Assembly (NCBI RefSeq): GCF_002407205.1
Contig: NZ_CP023548.1
Coordinates: 954,501 to 1,018,500 of the forward strand
DNA: 64,000 nt
Source: Rhodobacter sp. CZR27
GTDB lineage: Bacteria > Pseudomonadota > Alphaproteobacteria > Rhodobacterales > Rhodobacteraceae
Direction of reading: 5' to 3'
In this document: positions 43,787 through 53,219 of the stretch, piece after piece
Numbering within the stretch: position 1 is the first letter of the stretch
Layout: each line of letters begins with the position of its first letter
Made by a program: the position numbers and the translations under genes
The notes under the pieces: generated by a model
What the model was told of the DNA's origin: nothing
What the model saw: the letters and a program-made list of their open reading frames with translations, nothing else
The model's database searches: none

Positions 43787-44567
43787 GGCCGATGGACTTG
43801 AGGAACGCGGTGATCAGCGCCGCCGTCTCGGCCGGCTTGTCGATCGAGGGGACGTGGCCCGCGCCGCGGATGATCTCGAACCGGCTGCCCTTGATCAGCT
43901 CGGCCGTCTCGCGCACCAGATCGGGCGGGGTGGAGCCGTCCTCGGAACCCACGATCGCCAGCGTCGGCAGCGTCAGCCGCGCTGTCGTCGAATAGAAGTC
44001 GGTGCCCGCAATCGCCGCCGCGCCCCCGGCATAGCCGTCCGGGTTGCCCTCGATGAACCGCTCGCGCCAGATCTGGCCCTCGGGGCTGGCGCGGAACGCC
44101 GGCGGGAACCAGCGCTTCATCGTCGGATCGGCGAGCGATTCGAGGCCGTAGCTGCGCGCCTGGTCGATGCGGTCCTGCCAGAGTTCCGCCGTGCCGATCT
44201 TCGCCGCCGTGTCGCACAGCACCAGCGCCCGGATCAGGTCGAGGCGTTTCACCGCGATGCCTTGCGCGATCATGCCGCCGATCGAGCAACCGACGAAGAC
44301 CGCATCCCGCAGCGACAGCGCATCCATCAGCCGCTCGGCGTCGCGGATCAGTGCGCCCATGGCATAGGGCGGCTCGGGCACTTCCGACAGCCCGTGCCCG
44401 CGCAGGTCGTAGCGCACGAGGCGAAGCTCCTGCGGCAAGAGCGGGATGAGGTTGTCCCAGATCCTCAGGTCCGAGCCGAGCGCATGGGCGAAGACGACCG
44501 GCGCGCCCGTGGCGGTGCCCTCGTCGCGGTAGTGCAGGCGGAGGTCGGCGAACTCGATCTCTGGCAT
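43779..44567 (-). CDS. 3-oxoadipate enol-lactonase-like alpha/beta hydrolase
   Basis: Alpha/beta hydrolase of 262 residues closest in pattern to PcaD: HYRDEGTATGAPVVFAHALGSDLRIWD, YDLRGHGLSEVP, nucleophile elbow VGCSIGGMIAQ (unusual Cys-Ser-Ile-Gly-Gly, as in PcaD) and C-terminal GAGHVPSIDKP. PcaD would hydrolyse the enol-lactone of the beta-ketoadipate pathway, but no other pca genes are nearby, so the name is provisional. The start at 44567 removes a four-residue extension. Confidence 0.82.
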   Translation of the reverse strand: MPEIEFADLRLHYRDEGTATGAPVVFAHALGSDLRIWDNLIPLLPQELRLVRYDLRGHGLSEVPEPPYAMGALIRDAERLMDALSLRDAVFVGCSIGGMIAQGIAVKRLDLIRALVLCDTAAKIGTAELWQDRIDQARSYGLESLADPTMKRWFPPAFRASPEGQIWRERFIEGNPDGYAGGAAAIAGTDFYSTTARLTLPTLAIVGSEDGSTPPDLVRETAELIKGSRFEIIRGAGHVPSIDKPAETAALITAFLKSIGHV

Positions 44568-44615
44568 TGCATGGTTTCCCAAGGGCTTGCCGTTCGCGAA
44601 GCGCGAATGGCGGGG

Positions 44616-45593
44616 TCAGTCGGCAAGGCGCGACAGCGCATGGGCGAAAAGCGCCGGATCGACGTTCCCGCCCGAGGCGGTGCAGATCACGGCGTCTCCC
44701 GCAATGGCCTCGGGCCGGAACAGCGCCGCGGCAAGGGCCACCGCACCCCCCGGCTCCAGCACGATCTTCAGCCGCAGGAAGGCCAGGGCGATGGCCCTCA
44801 GCGCCTCGTCGTCGGTGACGGCAAGGCCCGGGCCGCAGAGACGGGCGAGGATCGGGAAGGTGATCCGCCCCGGTTCCGGGGTGACGATGGCGTCGCAGAT
44901 CGACCCCGAAAGCGCCTCGTTGCGCAGGATCCGGCCGGCGGCGAGGCTGCGGGCGGTGTCGTCGAAGCCCGCAGGCTCGGCCGGGCGCACCCGAAGGCCC
45001 GGCGCCCGCGACTCGAGCGCCAGCGCGATGCCTGCGGTCAGGCCCCCGCCGCCGCAACAGGTCAGCACGTCGGCCTGCGTGATGCCTGCCTCGGCCGCCT
45101 GCTCGGCGATCTCGAGGCCGACGCTGCCCTGTCCCGCGATCACCAGCGGCTCGTCGAAGGGTCGGATCAGCGTCAGCCCGCGCTCCTCCGCCAGCCGCGC
45201 CCCGATCGCGTCACGGTCGCCGGTCACCCGGTCATAGAGGATCACCTCGGCCCCCAGCGCCCGGGTGTTGTCGATCTTCAGCTTCGGCGCGTCCTCGGGC
45301 ATGATGATGACTGACGGCACGCCATGCAGCTTCGCCGCGTAAGCCACGCCCTGCGCATGATTTCCCGAGGAAAACGCGATCACGCCGCGCGCCCGTGCGG
45401 CAGGCTCCAGCGCCGAGAGCGCCGACCAGGCGCCGCGGAACTTGAACGATCCGGTGTGCTGCAGGCACTCGGCCTTGACCAGCACGCGCCGGCCCGCGAT
45501 CTCGTCAAGGAAGGGCGAGGACAGGAGCGGTGTCCGCCGTGCATGGCCCTGAAGCCGCGCCGCCGCGGCCTCGATCATCGCGATGTCCGTCAT
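44616..45593 (-). CDS. PLP-dependent threonine/serine dehydratase-like protein
   Basis: Fold-type II PLP enzyme (325 residues). The Schiff-base Lys is in TGSFKFRGA, the Asn loop is SSGNHAQG and the phosphate-binding loop is CGGGGLTAG. Length and absence of an ACT domain fit catabolic threonine dehydratase or serine racemase rather than biosynthetic IlvA. It overlaps the upstream hydrolase gene by ATGA and is 48 bp from the pcaD-like gene, so it is in the same unit as the hydrolases. Confidence 0.88.
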   Translation of the reverse strand: MTDIAMIEAAAARLQGHARRTPLLSSPFLDEIAGRRVLVKAECLQHTGSFKFRGAWSALSALEPAARARGVIAFSSGNHAQGVAYAAKLHGVPSVIIMPEDAPKLKIDNTRALGAEVILYDRVTGDRDAIGARLAEERGLTLIRPFDEPLVIAGQGSVGLEIAEQAAEAGITQADVLTCCGGGGLTAGIALALESRAPGLRVRPAEPAGFDDTARSLAAGRILRNEALSGSICDAIVTPEPGRITFPILARLCGPGLAVTDDEALRAIALAFLRLKIVLEPGGAVALAAALFRPEAIAGDAVICTASGGNVDPALFAHALSRLAD

Positions 45594-46417
45594 TGGGCGG
45601 CCGAAAGGAAGGCGCGGATCGCCTGCAGGCTCTCCGGCTCGTCGAGGAAGGGGATATGCGCGCGCCCCGGCACCTCGGTCAGGATCATGTCGGGCCGGCG
45701 GCGCCGCATCTCGGCCACGGTGGCGGGCGACAGCAGGTCCGAGTTCGCCCCCCGGATCAGCGCCAGCGGCAGCCCCGAGCAGGCGTCGAACAGCGGCCAG
45801 AGATCCGGCGGCTCGCCCCCCATGGCCGCGATGAAGGCCTCGCGCAGTTCGGGGTCATAGGTGATCCGCAGCCCGTCGGGCGTCTCGGCGTAGTGCAGCC
45901 GCGCCTCGGCCATCCAGCGGTCGTCGGGCACGCCGGCGAATCCGGTCATCAGCCAGGGCAGGGCAGCCGCCAGCTCGGCATGGCTGCCGAGGGCGGGGTT
46001 GCGTCCGACGTAGTTGAAGATCCGCTCCAGCCCCGAGCGCTCGATCACCGGGCCCACGTCGTTCAGGCAAAGGCCGCGCAGCCGGTCCTTCGCCGTCGCC
46101 GCGAGAAGCATTCCGATCATCCCCCCGCGCGAGGTGCCAAGGATCGCCGCGCGGTCAACGCCAAGGTGGTCAAGCAGGTCCAGCGCGTCGCGCGCCTCCT
46201 GCGGGACCGTATAGGTCGCGCTGCCGGTCCAGGGCGAGGCGCCCCGGCCGCGGTAGTCCGGGCGGATCAGGCGGATGCCCGCGGGCAGGTGCGGCCTGAG
46301 ATAGTCGAAGTCCGCCCCCGTCCGGGTCAGGCCCGCGAGGCAGAGCAGCGGCAGCCCTTCGCCCTCGTCGGTGAAGGCGAGGCGGGCGCCGTCGCTGGCG
46401 GTGAAGAACTGCGGCAT
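45590..46417 (-). CDS. Alpha/beta hydrolase
   Basis: Third alpha/beta-hydrolase of the block (275 residues). The nucleophile elbow is GTSRGGMIG, the strand/turn RPDYRGRGASPW is conserved, and the catalytic His is in VPGRAHIPFLDEPE. It leads the minus-strand unit and is divergent from the ABC exporter gene across 125 bp. The substrate cannot be inferred from sequence. Confidence 0.88.
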   Translation of the reverse strand: MPQFFTASDGARLAFTDEGEGLPLLCLAGLTRTGADFDYLRPHLPAGIRLIRPDYRGRGASPWTGSATYTVPQEARDALDLLDHLGVDRAAILGTSRGGMIGMLLAATAKDRLRGLCLNDVGPVIERSGLERIFNYVGRNPALGSHAELAAALPWLMTGFAGVPDDRWMAEARLHYAETPDGLRITYDPELREAFIAAMGGEPPDLWPLFDACSGLPLALIRGANSDLLSPATVAEMRRRRPDMILTEVPGRAHIPFLDEPESLQAIRAFLSAAQ

Positions 46418-46542
46418 GTCTCGCTTCCGTCGCGTCTGGTCGGGCGAGAGCCTTGCACAGCTTTGCGAGAGGTTAAAGCCCGCGCTTGCCGCGAGGCGCT
46501 TTGCGCCCTAAACCACGGCCCGACAACAGGAGGACGGGACGC

Positions 46543-48330
46543 ATGGCACGGAAACCCACGACCCAGCTCGAGGATCGTCCGACGTCGAAACGCATGGGCG
46601 CGCTGCGCGGCCTTGTCCCCTTCCTCGCGCCCTACCGCAAGCTGACCTTCGGCGCGCTCGGCGCGCTGGTGCTGACCGCCGTGATCAGCCTGATCCTGCC
46701 GGTCACCGTGCGCCGCATCGTCGACGGGTTCATGGAGAACAACGCGGCGCTGCTGGACGAATATTTCGCCGCCGCCCTGTTCATCGCTGCCGCCCTCGCG
46801 CTTGGGACGGGGCTGCGCTACTACCTCGTCACGCGGCTCGGCGAGCGCGTGGTGGCCGACATCCGCCGCGCGCTTTTCGACCGGATGATGGGCATGAGCC
46901 CCGCCTTCTTCGAGCGCATCATGACCGGCGAGGTGTTGTCGCGCCTGACCACGGACACCACGCTGATCCTGTCGGTGATCGGATCCTCGGTCTCGGTGGC
47001 GCTGCGCAACCTCCTGATCCTGCTGGGCGGGCTGGTGCTGCTGCTGTTCACCTCGACCAAGCTCACCGGCCTCGTGCTGCTGATCGTGCCGCTGGTGGTG
47101 GTGCCGATCGTGATCCTCGGCCGCAAGCTGCGGCGCCTCTCGCGCGAGAACCAGGACTGGATCGCGCAATCCTCGGGCGACGCCTCCGAGGCGCTGCTGT
47201 CGGTGCAGACGGTGCAGGCCTTCACCCACGAGCGCCAGTCGCGCGACCGCTTCGGCGAGGTGACCGAGAAGTCGTTCCTGTCGGCGAAGGAGCGCATCGG
47301 CACGCGGGCGATCATGACGGTGATCGTGATCTTCCTCGTCTTCACCGGCATCGTGGGCGTGCTGTGGGTGGGCGCGCGGGACGTGCGCTCGGGCGACATG
47401 ACGCCGGGCGAGATGGTGCAGTTCCTGATCTATGCCGTGATGGTGGCGGGATCGGTCGGCGCGCTCTCGGAAATCTGGAGCGAGCTTCAGCGCGCCGCCG
47501 GCGCGACCGAGCGGCTGAACGAGCTGCTCAATGCCGACGACCCGGTGCGGGACCCGGCCCGGCCGGTGCCGCTGCCGCGCCCGGTGCGCGGCGAAATCCG
47601 GTTCGAGGACGTGCGCTTCCGCTATCCCGCGCGGCCCGAGGTCTCGGCGCTGGCCGGAGTCGATCTGGTGGTCAATCCGGGCGAGACGGTGGCGCTGGTC
47701 GGCCCATCGGGCGCGGGCAAGACCACGATCCTGCAACTCCTCCAGCGCTTCTACGATCCCCAGCACGGCTCGGTGAAGATCGACGGCATCGACCTGCGCG
47801 ACATGGCCCGCGACGACTTCCGCCGCGCCATCGCGCTGGTGCCGCAGGACCCGGTGATCTTCGCCACCTCCGCGCGCGAGAACATCCGCTTCGGCCGCCC
47901 CGACGCCACGGATGCCGAGGTCGAGGACGCCGCCCGCGCCGCCGCGGCGCATGACTTCCTGTCGATCCTGCCGCAGGGCTACGAGACCTATGTGGGCGAG
48001 CGTGGCGTCATGCTCTCGGGCGGGCAGAAGCAGCGCGTGGCGCTGGCCCGCGCGATCCTGCGGGGCGCGAAGATCCTGCTGCTGGACGAGGCGACCTCGG
48101 CGCTGGATGCCGAAAGCGAGCGCGCGGTGCAGACGGCCGTCGAGGCCATGGCGCATGACCGCACGACGCTGGTCGTCGCGCACCGGCTGGCGACCGTGAA
48201 GCGCGCCGACCGCATCGTGGTCTTCGATCAGGGCCGCATCGTCGCCACCGGCACGCATGACCAGCTGGTGGCCGAGGATGGGCTTTACGCCCGGCTTGCC
48301 CGGCTCCAGTTCACCGACGGCCTCGTCTGA
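46543..48330 (+). CDS. ABC exporter, fused permease/ATPase (MsbA-like)
   Basis: Half-transporter of 595 residues. A six-helix ABC_membrane domain (about 35-320) is followed by an NBD with Walker A GPSGAGKTT, Q-loop ALVPQDPVIF, signature LSGGQKQR, Walker B ILLLDEATSALD and His switch VAHRLAT. Works as a homodimer, probably exporting lipid or hydrophobic compounds. ATG 46543 has AGGAGG upstream; an in-frame extension was rejected. An acyl-CoA synthetase gene follows after 110 bp. Confidence 0.95.
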   Translation: MARKPTTQLEDRPTSKRMGALRGLVPFLAPYRKLTFGALGALVLTAVISLILPVTVRRIVDGFMENNAALLDEYFAAALFIAAALALGTGLRYYLVTRLGERVVADIRRALFDRMMGMSPAFFERIMTGEVLSRLTTDTTLILSVIGSSVSVALRNLLILLGGLVLLLFTSTKLTGLVLLIVPLVVVPIVILGRKLRRLSRENQDWIAQSSGDASEALLSVQTVQAFTHERQSRDRFGEVTEKSFLSAKERIGTRAIMTVIVIFLVFTGIVGVLWVGARDVRSGDMTPGEMVQFLIYAVMVAGSVGALSEIWSELQRAAGATERLNELLNADDPVRDPARPVPLPRPVRGEIRFEDVRFRYPARPEVSALAGVDLVVNPGETVALVGPSGAGKTTILQLLQRFYDPQHGSVKIDGIDLRDMARDDFRRAIALVPQDPVIFATSARENIRFGRPDATDAEVEDAARAAAAHDFLSILPQGYETYVGERGVMLSGGQKQRVALARAILRGAKILLLDEATSALDAESERAVQTAVEAMAHDRTTLVVAHRLATVKRADRIVVFDQGRIVATGTHDQLVAEDGLYARLARLQFTDGLV

Positions 48331-48440
48331 CGTTGCGTTTGTCGCGGGCCGGCGCCTTGCCGTCCGCGACGAAACACCCCATCGTTCTTCTCAAGAACAA
48401 GAGGGTCCCCGGAGCAACGGGAGACCGGGAGGAGGAAAGA

Positions 48441-50330
48441 ATGGGGAGTTTCGCCTGCGCCGCCGATCTGAAGGCGATCGAGGCCGAAGGGGCATGGGCG
48501 GATCTCGCCAACCCGCGGACCATGCATCGCTTCCTTGGCCGGGCGGCGGTCTACCATGCCGACCGGCCCGCGATCAGCTTCCAGTTGCTGTCCGGCCCCC
48601 GCAGCCGGGCCGAGACCCTGACCTGGGGCGAGCTGCACCGCCGGGTGACGCAGGCCGCCAACCTGTTCCGCAGCCTCGGCGTCGGGCCGAAGGACGTGGT
48701 GGCCTTCGTTCTGCCGAATGCGACCGAGACGGTGGTGACGCTGCTTGCCGGGGCCGTGGCCGGGATCGTCAACCCGATCAACCCCTTGCTCGAGGCGGAC
48801 CAGATCGCCGCGATCCTGCGCGAGACCAAGGCGAAGGTGGTGGTGACGCTGCGCGCCTTCCCGAAGACCGATGTGGCGCAGAAGGTCGCCGAGGCGGTGC
48901 GCCACGCGCCGCAGGTCGATACCGTGCTCGAGGTCGACCTGCTGCGCTACCTCGGGCCGCCGAAAAGCCTGATCGTGCCACTGATCCGGCCGAAGAACCC
49001 CGTCCGCCACAGTGCGCGCGTCCTGTCCTTCGCGGCCGAGGTGGCGCGGCAGCCCGGGACACTGAGCTTCGCCGACCCCGAGGAGGACCGGGTCGCTGCC
49101 TATTTCCACACCGGCGGCACGACCGGCATGCCGAAGGTGGCGCAGCACAAGGTCTCGGGCATGATCTACAATGGCTGGTGCGGGCAGCGGCTGCTGTTCC
49201 GCCCCTCGGACACGGTGATGTGCCCGCTGCCGCTGTTCCATGTCTTCGCGGCCTATCCGATCCTGATGTCGATGATCGCAAGCGGCTCGCATGTGGTGTT
49301 TCCCACGCCCGCCGGCTACCGCGGCGAGGGGGTGTTCGACAACCTCTGGAAACTGATCGAGCGCTGGCGCTGCACCTATCTCGTGACCGTGCCCACCGCG
49401 CTGGCCGCCCTGATGCAGCGGCCGATCGACGCCGACGTCAGCTCGCTGCGTGGGGCCTTCTCGGGTTCGGCTCCGCTGCCGGTCGAACTCTTCAACCGCT
49501 TCGAGAAGGCGACGGGAGTGCAGATCGTCGAGGGCTACGGCCTGACCGAATGCACCTGCCTCGTCTCGGTCAACCCGCCGGAAGGCGCGAAGAAGATCGG
49601 TTCGGTCGGCCTGCCGTTTCCGCACACCCACATCCGCATCCTGCATTCCAACGGCAACGGCCATGTGCTGAAGGAATGCGGGGTGGATGAGGTGGGCGAG
49701 ATCTGCGTCGCCAATCCCGGCGTCTTCGAAGGCTCGACCTATACCGAGGAGGACAAGAATCACGGCCTTTTTGCCGAAGACCGGTTCCTGCGCACCGGCG
49801 ATCTCGGCCGGATCGACGCGGATGGCTACCTGTTCATCACCGGGCGGGCGAAGGACCTGATCATCCGGGGCGGTCACAACATCGATCCGGCCGAGATCGA
49901 GGACGCGCTGATCAGCCATCCGGCGGTCAGCTTCGTCGGCGCGATCGGCCAGCCCGACGCCTTCGCGGGCGAACTGCCCTGCGCCTATGTCGAACTGGTC
50001 GCGGGCGCCGAGGTGACCGAGGCGGAACTGCTCGATCACGCCCGCGACCGCATCCACGAGCGTGCGGCAGTGCCGAAATACGTGGAGATCCTGCCGGAAC
50101 TGCCCAAGACCGCCGTGGGCAAGATCTTCAAGCCGGACCTGCGCCGTCGCGCCATCGCCCGGGTCTATGACGCGGCGATGGAGACGGCCGGGATCGAGGC
50201 GCGGGTGGCCGAGGTGGTCGAGGACCGCAAGCGCGGCCTCGTCGCCCGGCTGGAGCGGACGGGCGAGGTGGACGAGGACAAGCTCGCCCGCGTGCTGGGC
50301 GAGTTCACGCGGCCCTGGGAATGGGCCTGA
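48441..50330 (+). CDS. Acyl-CoA synthetase (AMP-dependent)
   Basis: ANL-superfamily ligase (629 residues) activating a carboxylic or fatty acid to acyl-CoA via acyl-AMP. Motifs: P-loop HTGGTTGMPKVAQHK, VEGYGLTECTC, RTGDLGRIDADGYLFITGRAKDLIIRGG hinge (written in part) and the catalytic Lys in KTAVGKIFKP. A C-terminal extension of about 45 residues follows. GGGAGGAGG precedes ATG 48441, which excludes a longer frame. Chain-length specificity unknown; it follows the ABC exporter, which fits a lipid-related role. Confidence 0.92.
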   Translation: MGSFACAADLKAIEAEGAWADLANPRTMHRFLGRAAVYHADRPAISFQLLSGPRSRAETLTWGELHRRVTQAANLFRSLGVGPKDVVAFVLPNATETVVTLLAGAVAGIVNPINPLLEADQIAAILRETKAKVVVTLRAFPKTDVAQKVAEAVRHAPQVDTVLEVDLLRYLGPPKSLIVPLIRPKNPVRHSARVLSFAAEVARQPGTLSFADPEEDRVAAYFHTGGTTGMPKVAQHKVSGMIYNGWCGQRLLFRPSDTVMCPLPLFHVFAAYPILMSMIASGSHVVFPTPAGYRGEGVFDNLWKLIERWRCTYLVTVPTALAALMQRPIDADVSSLRGAFSGSAPLPVELFNRFEKATGVQIVEGYGLTECTCLVSVNPPEGAKKIGSVGLPFPHTHIRILHSNGNGHVLKECGVDEVGEICVANPGVFEGSTYTEEDKNHGLFAEDRFLRTGDLGRIDADGYLFITGRAKDLIIRGGHNIDPAEIEDALISHPAVSFVGAIGQPDAFAGELPCAYVELVAGAEVTEAELLDHARDRIHERAAVPKYVEILPELPKTAVGKIFKPDLRRRAIARVYDAAMETAGIEARVAEVVEDRKRGLVARLERTGEVDEDKLARVLGEFTRPWEWA

Positions 50331-50400
50331 GGCGGTATTTCAACGGAGCCTGAATCCGGTCCGAGGGAGCCGGCGTCGCCCGGCCCTATGCATCGTGCGA

Positions 50401-50838
50401 TCAGCTTTCCAGCCAGATCGTCACCGGGCCGTCGTTCAGCAGGCTCACCTTCATGTCCGCGCCGAACCGACCCTTGGCAGTGGGCACGCCCTCCGCCTGC
50501 ATGCGGGTGGCGAAATACTCGTAAAGCCGCTCGCCCTCGTCCGGCGCGGCGGCGGTCGAGAAGCCGGGCCGGTTTCCGCGGCTCGTGTCGGCGGCCAGCG
50601 TGAACTGGCTGACGACGAGGGCCGAGCCGCCGGTGTCCCGGACCGAGCGGTTCATCTTTCCACCTTCGTCCTTGAAGATCCGCAGCTTGGCGATCTTGGC
50701 GGCAAGGGTGTCGGCCTCGGCTTCGCCGTCGCCCTGCATGGCGCAGACAAGGATCAGCAGTCCCGGGCCGATCTCGCCCACCGTCTCGCTCTCGACCACG
50801 ACCGAGGCATGGGCGACCCGCTGGACAAGCGCCCGCAT
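50401..50838 (-). CDS. dtd: D-aminoacyl-tRNA deacylase
   Basis: DTD (145 residues) removes D-amino acids and glycine mischarged on tRNAs. It opens [15 protein letters not shown], and both active-site motifs are intact: SQFTLAAD and NDGPVT carrying the cross-subunit Gly-Pro. Starts inside the stop of the PfkB kinase gene (TGATG), so its translation is coupled to a sugar kinase. Converges on the acyl-CoA synthetase gene. Confidence 0.96.
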   Translation of the reverse strand: MRALVQRVAHASVVVESETVGEIGPGLLILVCAMQGDGEAEADTLAAKIAKLRIFKDEGGKMNRSVRDTGGSALVVSQFTLAADTSRGNRPGFSTAAAPDEGERLYEYFATRMQAEGVPTAKGRFGADMKVSLLNDGPVTIWLES

Positions 50839-51758
50839 CAGAGCTCGTCCGCCCAGGGCGGGTTGGCGCCCGGCCGCGAGACGGTGACGGCGGCCGCGCG
50901 GGTGCCGAGCGACAGCGCCGCGTCCAGAACGTCATCCGGCAAGGCGGCAAGCGTCGCCTTGCTCAGCGCGCCGGCCTCGTGCAGCGCGGCAAGGGCGCCT
51001 GCGTTGAACGTGTCGCCCGCACCCACGGTATCGGCCACCCTCACGGGCGTGGCCGCGGAGAAGCGGTCCTGCGTGGCGGTGACGGCCCGCGCGCCCTTCG
51101 CGCCTTCGGTGATCAGCACGAGGTGCGGGCCGCGCGCCAGGATCCCGCGGGCCAGCGTCACGAGGTCGCCTTCGCCCTCCAGCCAGTGCAGATCCTCGTC
51201 GGAGAGCTTCACGATGTCGGCAAGCGCGATCATCCGCCCGATCCGGGCGCGGTAGCTGGCGGCATCCGTGATGAAGCCGGGACGGATGTTCGGATCGAGC
51301 ATCGTGACCCGCGTCGCCGCCTCGCGCGCCATCAGCGCCTCGTAGGTGGCGGCCGCAGGCTCGTTGACCAGAGAGATGCCGCCGAGGAACAGCGTGCTGA
51401 CCGTCTCGGGCAGCGCCGGGAGATCGGCGGGGGCGAGCATGCGGCCGGCGGTGTTCTCGTCGTAGAAGGTGTAGGTTGCCTGGCCGCCCGTCAGCCGCAC
51501 GAAGGCGAGCGTGGTGGGCCGGTCCGACCGCGCGCAGAGCGAGGTATCGACCTGGCTTGCCGCCAGCGTGTCGGCAAGCTGCATCCCGAAGAGGTCGTTC
51601 GAGAGGCCCGAGAAGAACCCCGCCGGCGCGCCTAACCGGCCGAGTGCAATGGCCGTGTTGAACACCGCGCCGCCCGCATGGGGGGCGAAGGCGGCCTCAC
51701 CCGCCGCGGTCTCGCGCGGCAGCATGTCGATCAGGGCTTCTCCGCAGCACAGGATCAT
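50838..51758 (-). CDS. PfkB-family sugar kinase (fructokinase-like)
   Basis: Ribokinase-fold kinase (306 residues). [11 protein letters not shown] and the [15 protein letters not shown] substrate region start the protein; the ATP/anion-hole motif [16 protein letters not shown] is intact. Sequence style fits fructokinase (ScrK/Cscк-type) more than ribokinase, but no sugar transporter is adjacent to confirm it. Lies 11 bp after purC. Confidence 0.88.
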   Translation of the reverse strand: MILCCGEALIDMLPRETAAGEAAFAPHAGGAVFNTAIALGRLGAPAGFFSGLSNDLFGMQLADTLAASQVDTSLCARSDRPTTLAFVRLTGGQATYTFYDENTAGRMLAPADLPALPETVSTLFLGGISLVNEPAAATYEALMAREAATRVTMLDPNIRPGFITDAASYRARIGRMIALADIVKLSDEDLHWLEGEGDLVTLARGILARGPHLVLITEGAKGARAVTATQDRFSAATPVRVADTVGAGDTFNAGALAALHEAGALSKATLAALPDDVLDAALSLGTRAAAVTVSRPGANPPWADEL

Positions 51759-51769
51759 GGGACCTCCGG

Positions 51770-52729
51770 TCAGGTCGTGAAATAGGGGCCGAGGTTGGCC
51801 CGGATACGCGCCAGCGGGGTCTCGCCCGACATGTCGGGCTCGAACCGGCGGCCGGTGATGGTCTCGTAGGCCTCGATATAGACCGCCGAGGTCTTCGCGA
51901 TCATCTCGGCCGGGATCTCGGGGATCTCGTCGGCGTAGGGGTCGCAGCGCGCGGCGACCCAGGCGCGGATCACGTCCTTGTCGAACGACGGCGGGCGGGA
52001 GCCGTCGCGGAACGCCTGCTCATAGCCCTCGGCGATCCAGTAGCGGCTCGAGTCCGGCGTGTGGATCTCGTCCGCGATCAGGATGTTGCCCGCCTCGTCG
52101 GTGCCAAATTCGTACTTGGTGTCGACGAGGATCAGCCCGCGCTCGGCCGCCATCTTCTGCCCGCGGGCAAAGAGCGCGAGCGCCTTTTCCGACACCTCGT
52201 CCCATTGCGCCTGCGTCAGCAGCCCCTGGCCCACGATCTCGGCGGCCGTCAGCGGTTCGTCATGGCCACCGTCGAACGCCTTCGAGGTCGGGGTGATGAT
52301 CGGCTGCGGCAGCGCCTGATTGTCCTTCAACCCGTCGGGCAGGCGGTGGCCATACATCTCGCGCTGGCCCTGCTTGTAGAGCGTCAGGATCGAGGTGCCG
52401 GTGGTGCCCGCCAGATAGCCGCGCACCACGACCTCGACCGGCAGGATAGTCAGGCGCTTGCCGATCACCACGTTCGGATCGGGATAGGCGAGGACGTGGT
52501 TCGGGCAAATGTCCGCCGTCGCATCGAACCAGTAGCGCGCGGTCTGGGTCAGCACCTGACCCTTCCACGGGATCGCGGCGAGGATGCGGTCGAAGGCCGA
52601 GATCCGGTCGGACGAGATCAGGATGCGCCGCCCGTCGGGCAGGTCGTAGCAGTCGCGAACCTTGCCGTAATAGGGGTTCGGAAGCTCGGGGATATGCGCC
52701 TCGGGCAGGACGCGGGAGAGGTCGGGCAT
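51770..52729 (-). CDS. purC: Phosphoribosylaminoimidazole-succinocarboxamide synthase (long form)
   Basis: SAICAR synthetase (319 residues) joining CAIR and aspartate with [28 protein letters not shown] near the N-terminus, [12 protein letters not shown] and VDTKYEFG...[15 protein letters not shown] are the conserved ATP and substrate regions (quoted in part). It is the long, yeast-like form of about 300+ residues rather than the 237-residue enteric type. It follows the YqaA-like gene after 51 bp on the same strand. Confidence 0.96.
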   Translation of the reverse strand: MPDLSRVLPEAHIPELPNPYYGKVRDCYDLPDGRRILISSDRISAFDRILAAIPWKGQVLTQTARYWFDATADICPNHVLAYPDPNVVIGKRLTILPVEVVVRGYLAGTTGTSILTLYKQGQREMYGHRLPDGLKDNQALPQPIITPTSKAFDGGHDEPLTAAEIVGQGLLTQAQWDEVSEKALALFARGQKMAAERGLILVDTKYEFGTDEAGNILIADEIHTPDSSRYWIAEGYEQAFRDGSRPPSFDKDVIRAWVAARCDPYADEIPEIPAEMIAKTSAVYIEAYETITGRRFEPDMSGETPLARIRANLGPYFTT

Positions 52730-52780
52730 CGGGGCCTCCGGTGGCTGGTGCCGGCTCTATCGGGCCGGGTGCGGTTCCTG

Positions 52781-53218
52781 TCAACCGGCCACCGCCTGAA
52801 AGCCCGCCGCGAGCACCAGATAGCGCCCCGCCTTGCCCGCGCCAACCAGCAGCAGGAAGGGCAGGAAGCCGACGCGCAGCGCCCCGGCCGCTACCGTCAG
52901 CGGATCGCCGACCACCGGCACCCAGGCGAAGAGCAGCGACCACAGGCCGTAGCGGCAGTAGCCGCGCTCGGCGCGGGCCAGCGTCGCCCCGGACACCGGA
53001 AACCACCACCGGTCGCGGAACCGCATGAGGTAGCGGCCGAGGCCCCAATTCACCAGCGAGCCGGCGACATTGCCAACCGTCGCCACGAGAACCAGCGGCC
53101 CCGCGGGATGACCCGCCGCAAGCAGCGCCAGCAGCGCCGCCTCGGACGAGCCGGGCAACAACGTGGCCGAGCCGAAGGCGCTCAGCGCCAGCAGGGCGAG
53201 GGGGGTGGCGTCCTCCAC
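52781..53218 (-). CDS. YqaA/DedA-like inner-membrane protein
   Basis: Protein of 145 residues with four or more TM segments. GSATLLPGSSEAALLALLAAG and the FAWVPVVGDPLTVAAGALRV reentrant-loop segment are hallmarks of YqaA (SNARE-associated/DedA superfamily, lipid scramblase-like fold). It starts one base after the zinc-ribbon gene stop and so looks like the last gene of the TelA/SPFH block. Function in membrane homeostasis is inferred from the superfamily. Confidence 0.87.
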   Translation of the reverse strand: MEDATPLALLALSAFGSATLLPGSSEAALLALLAAGHPAGPLVLVATVGNVAGSLVNWGLGRYLMRFRDRWWFPVSGATLARAERGYCRYGLWSLLFAWVPVVGDPLTVAAGALRVGFLPFLLLVGAGKAGRYLVLAAGFQAVAG

Positions 53219-53219
53219 G

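Noticed and set aside
43779..44567. A beta-ketoadipate (pca) degradation cluster
   Set aside because: Only a pcaD-like hydrolase is present; no pcaB, pcaC, pcaIJ or ring-cleavage genes lie nearby.
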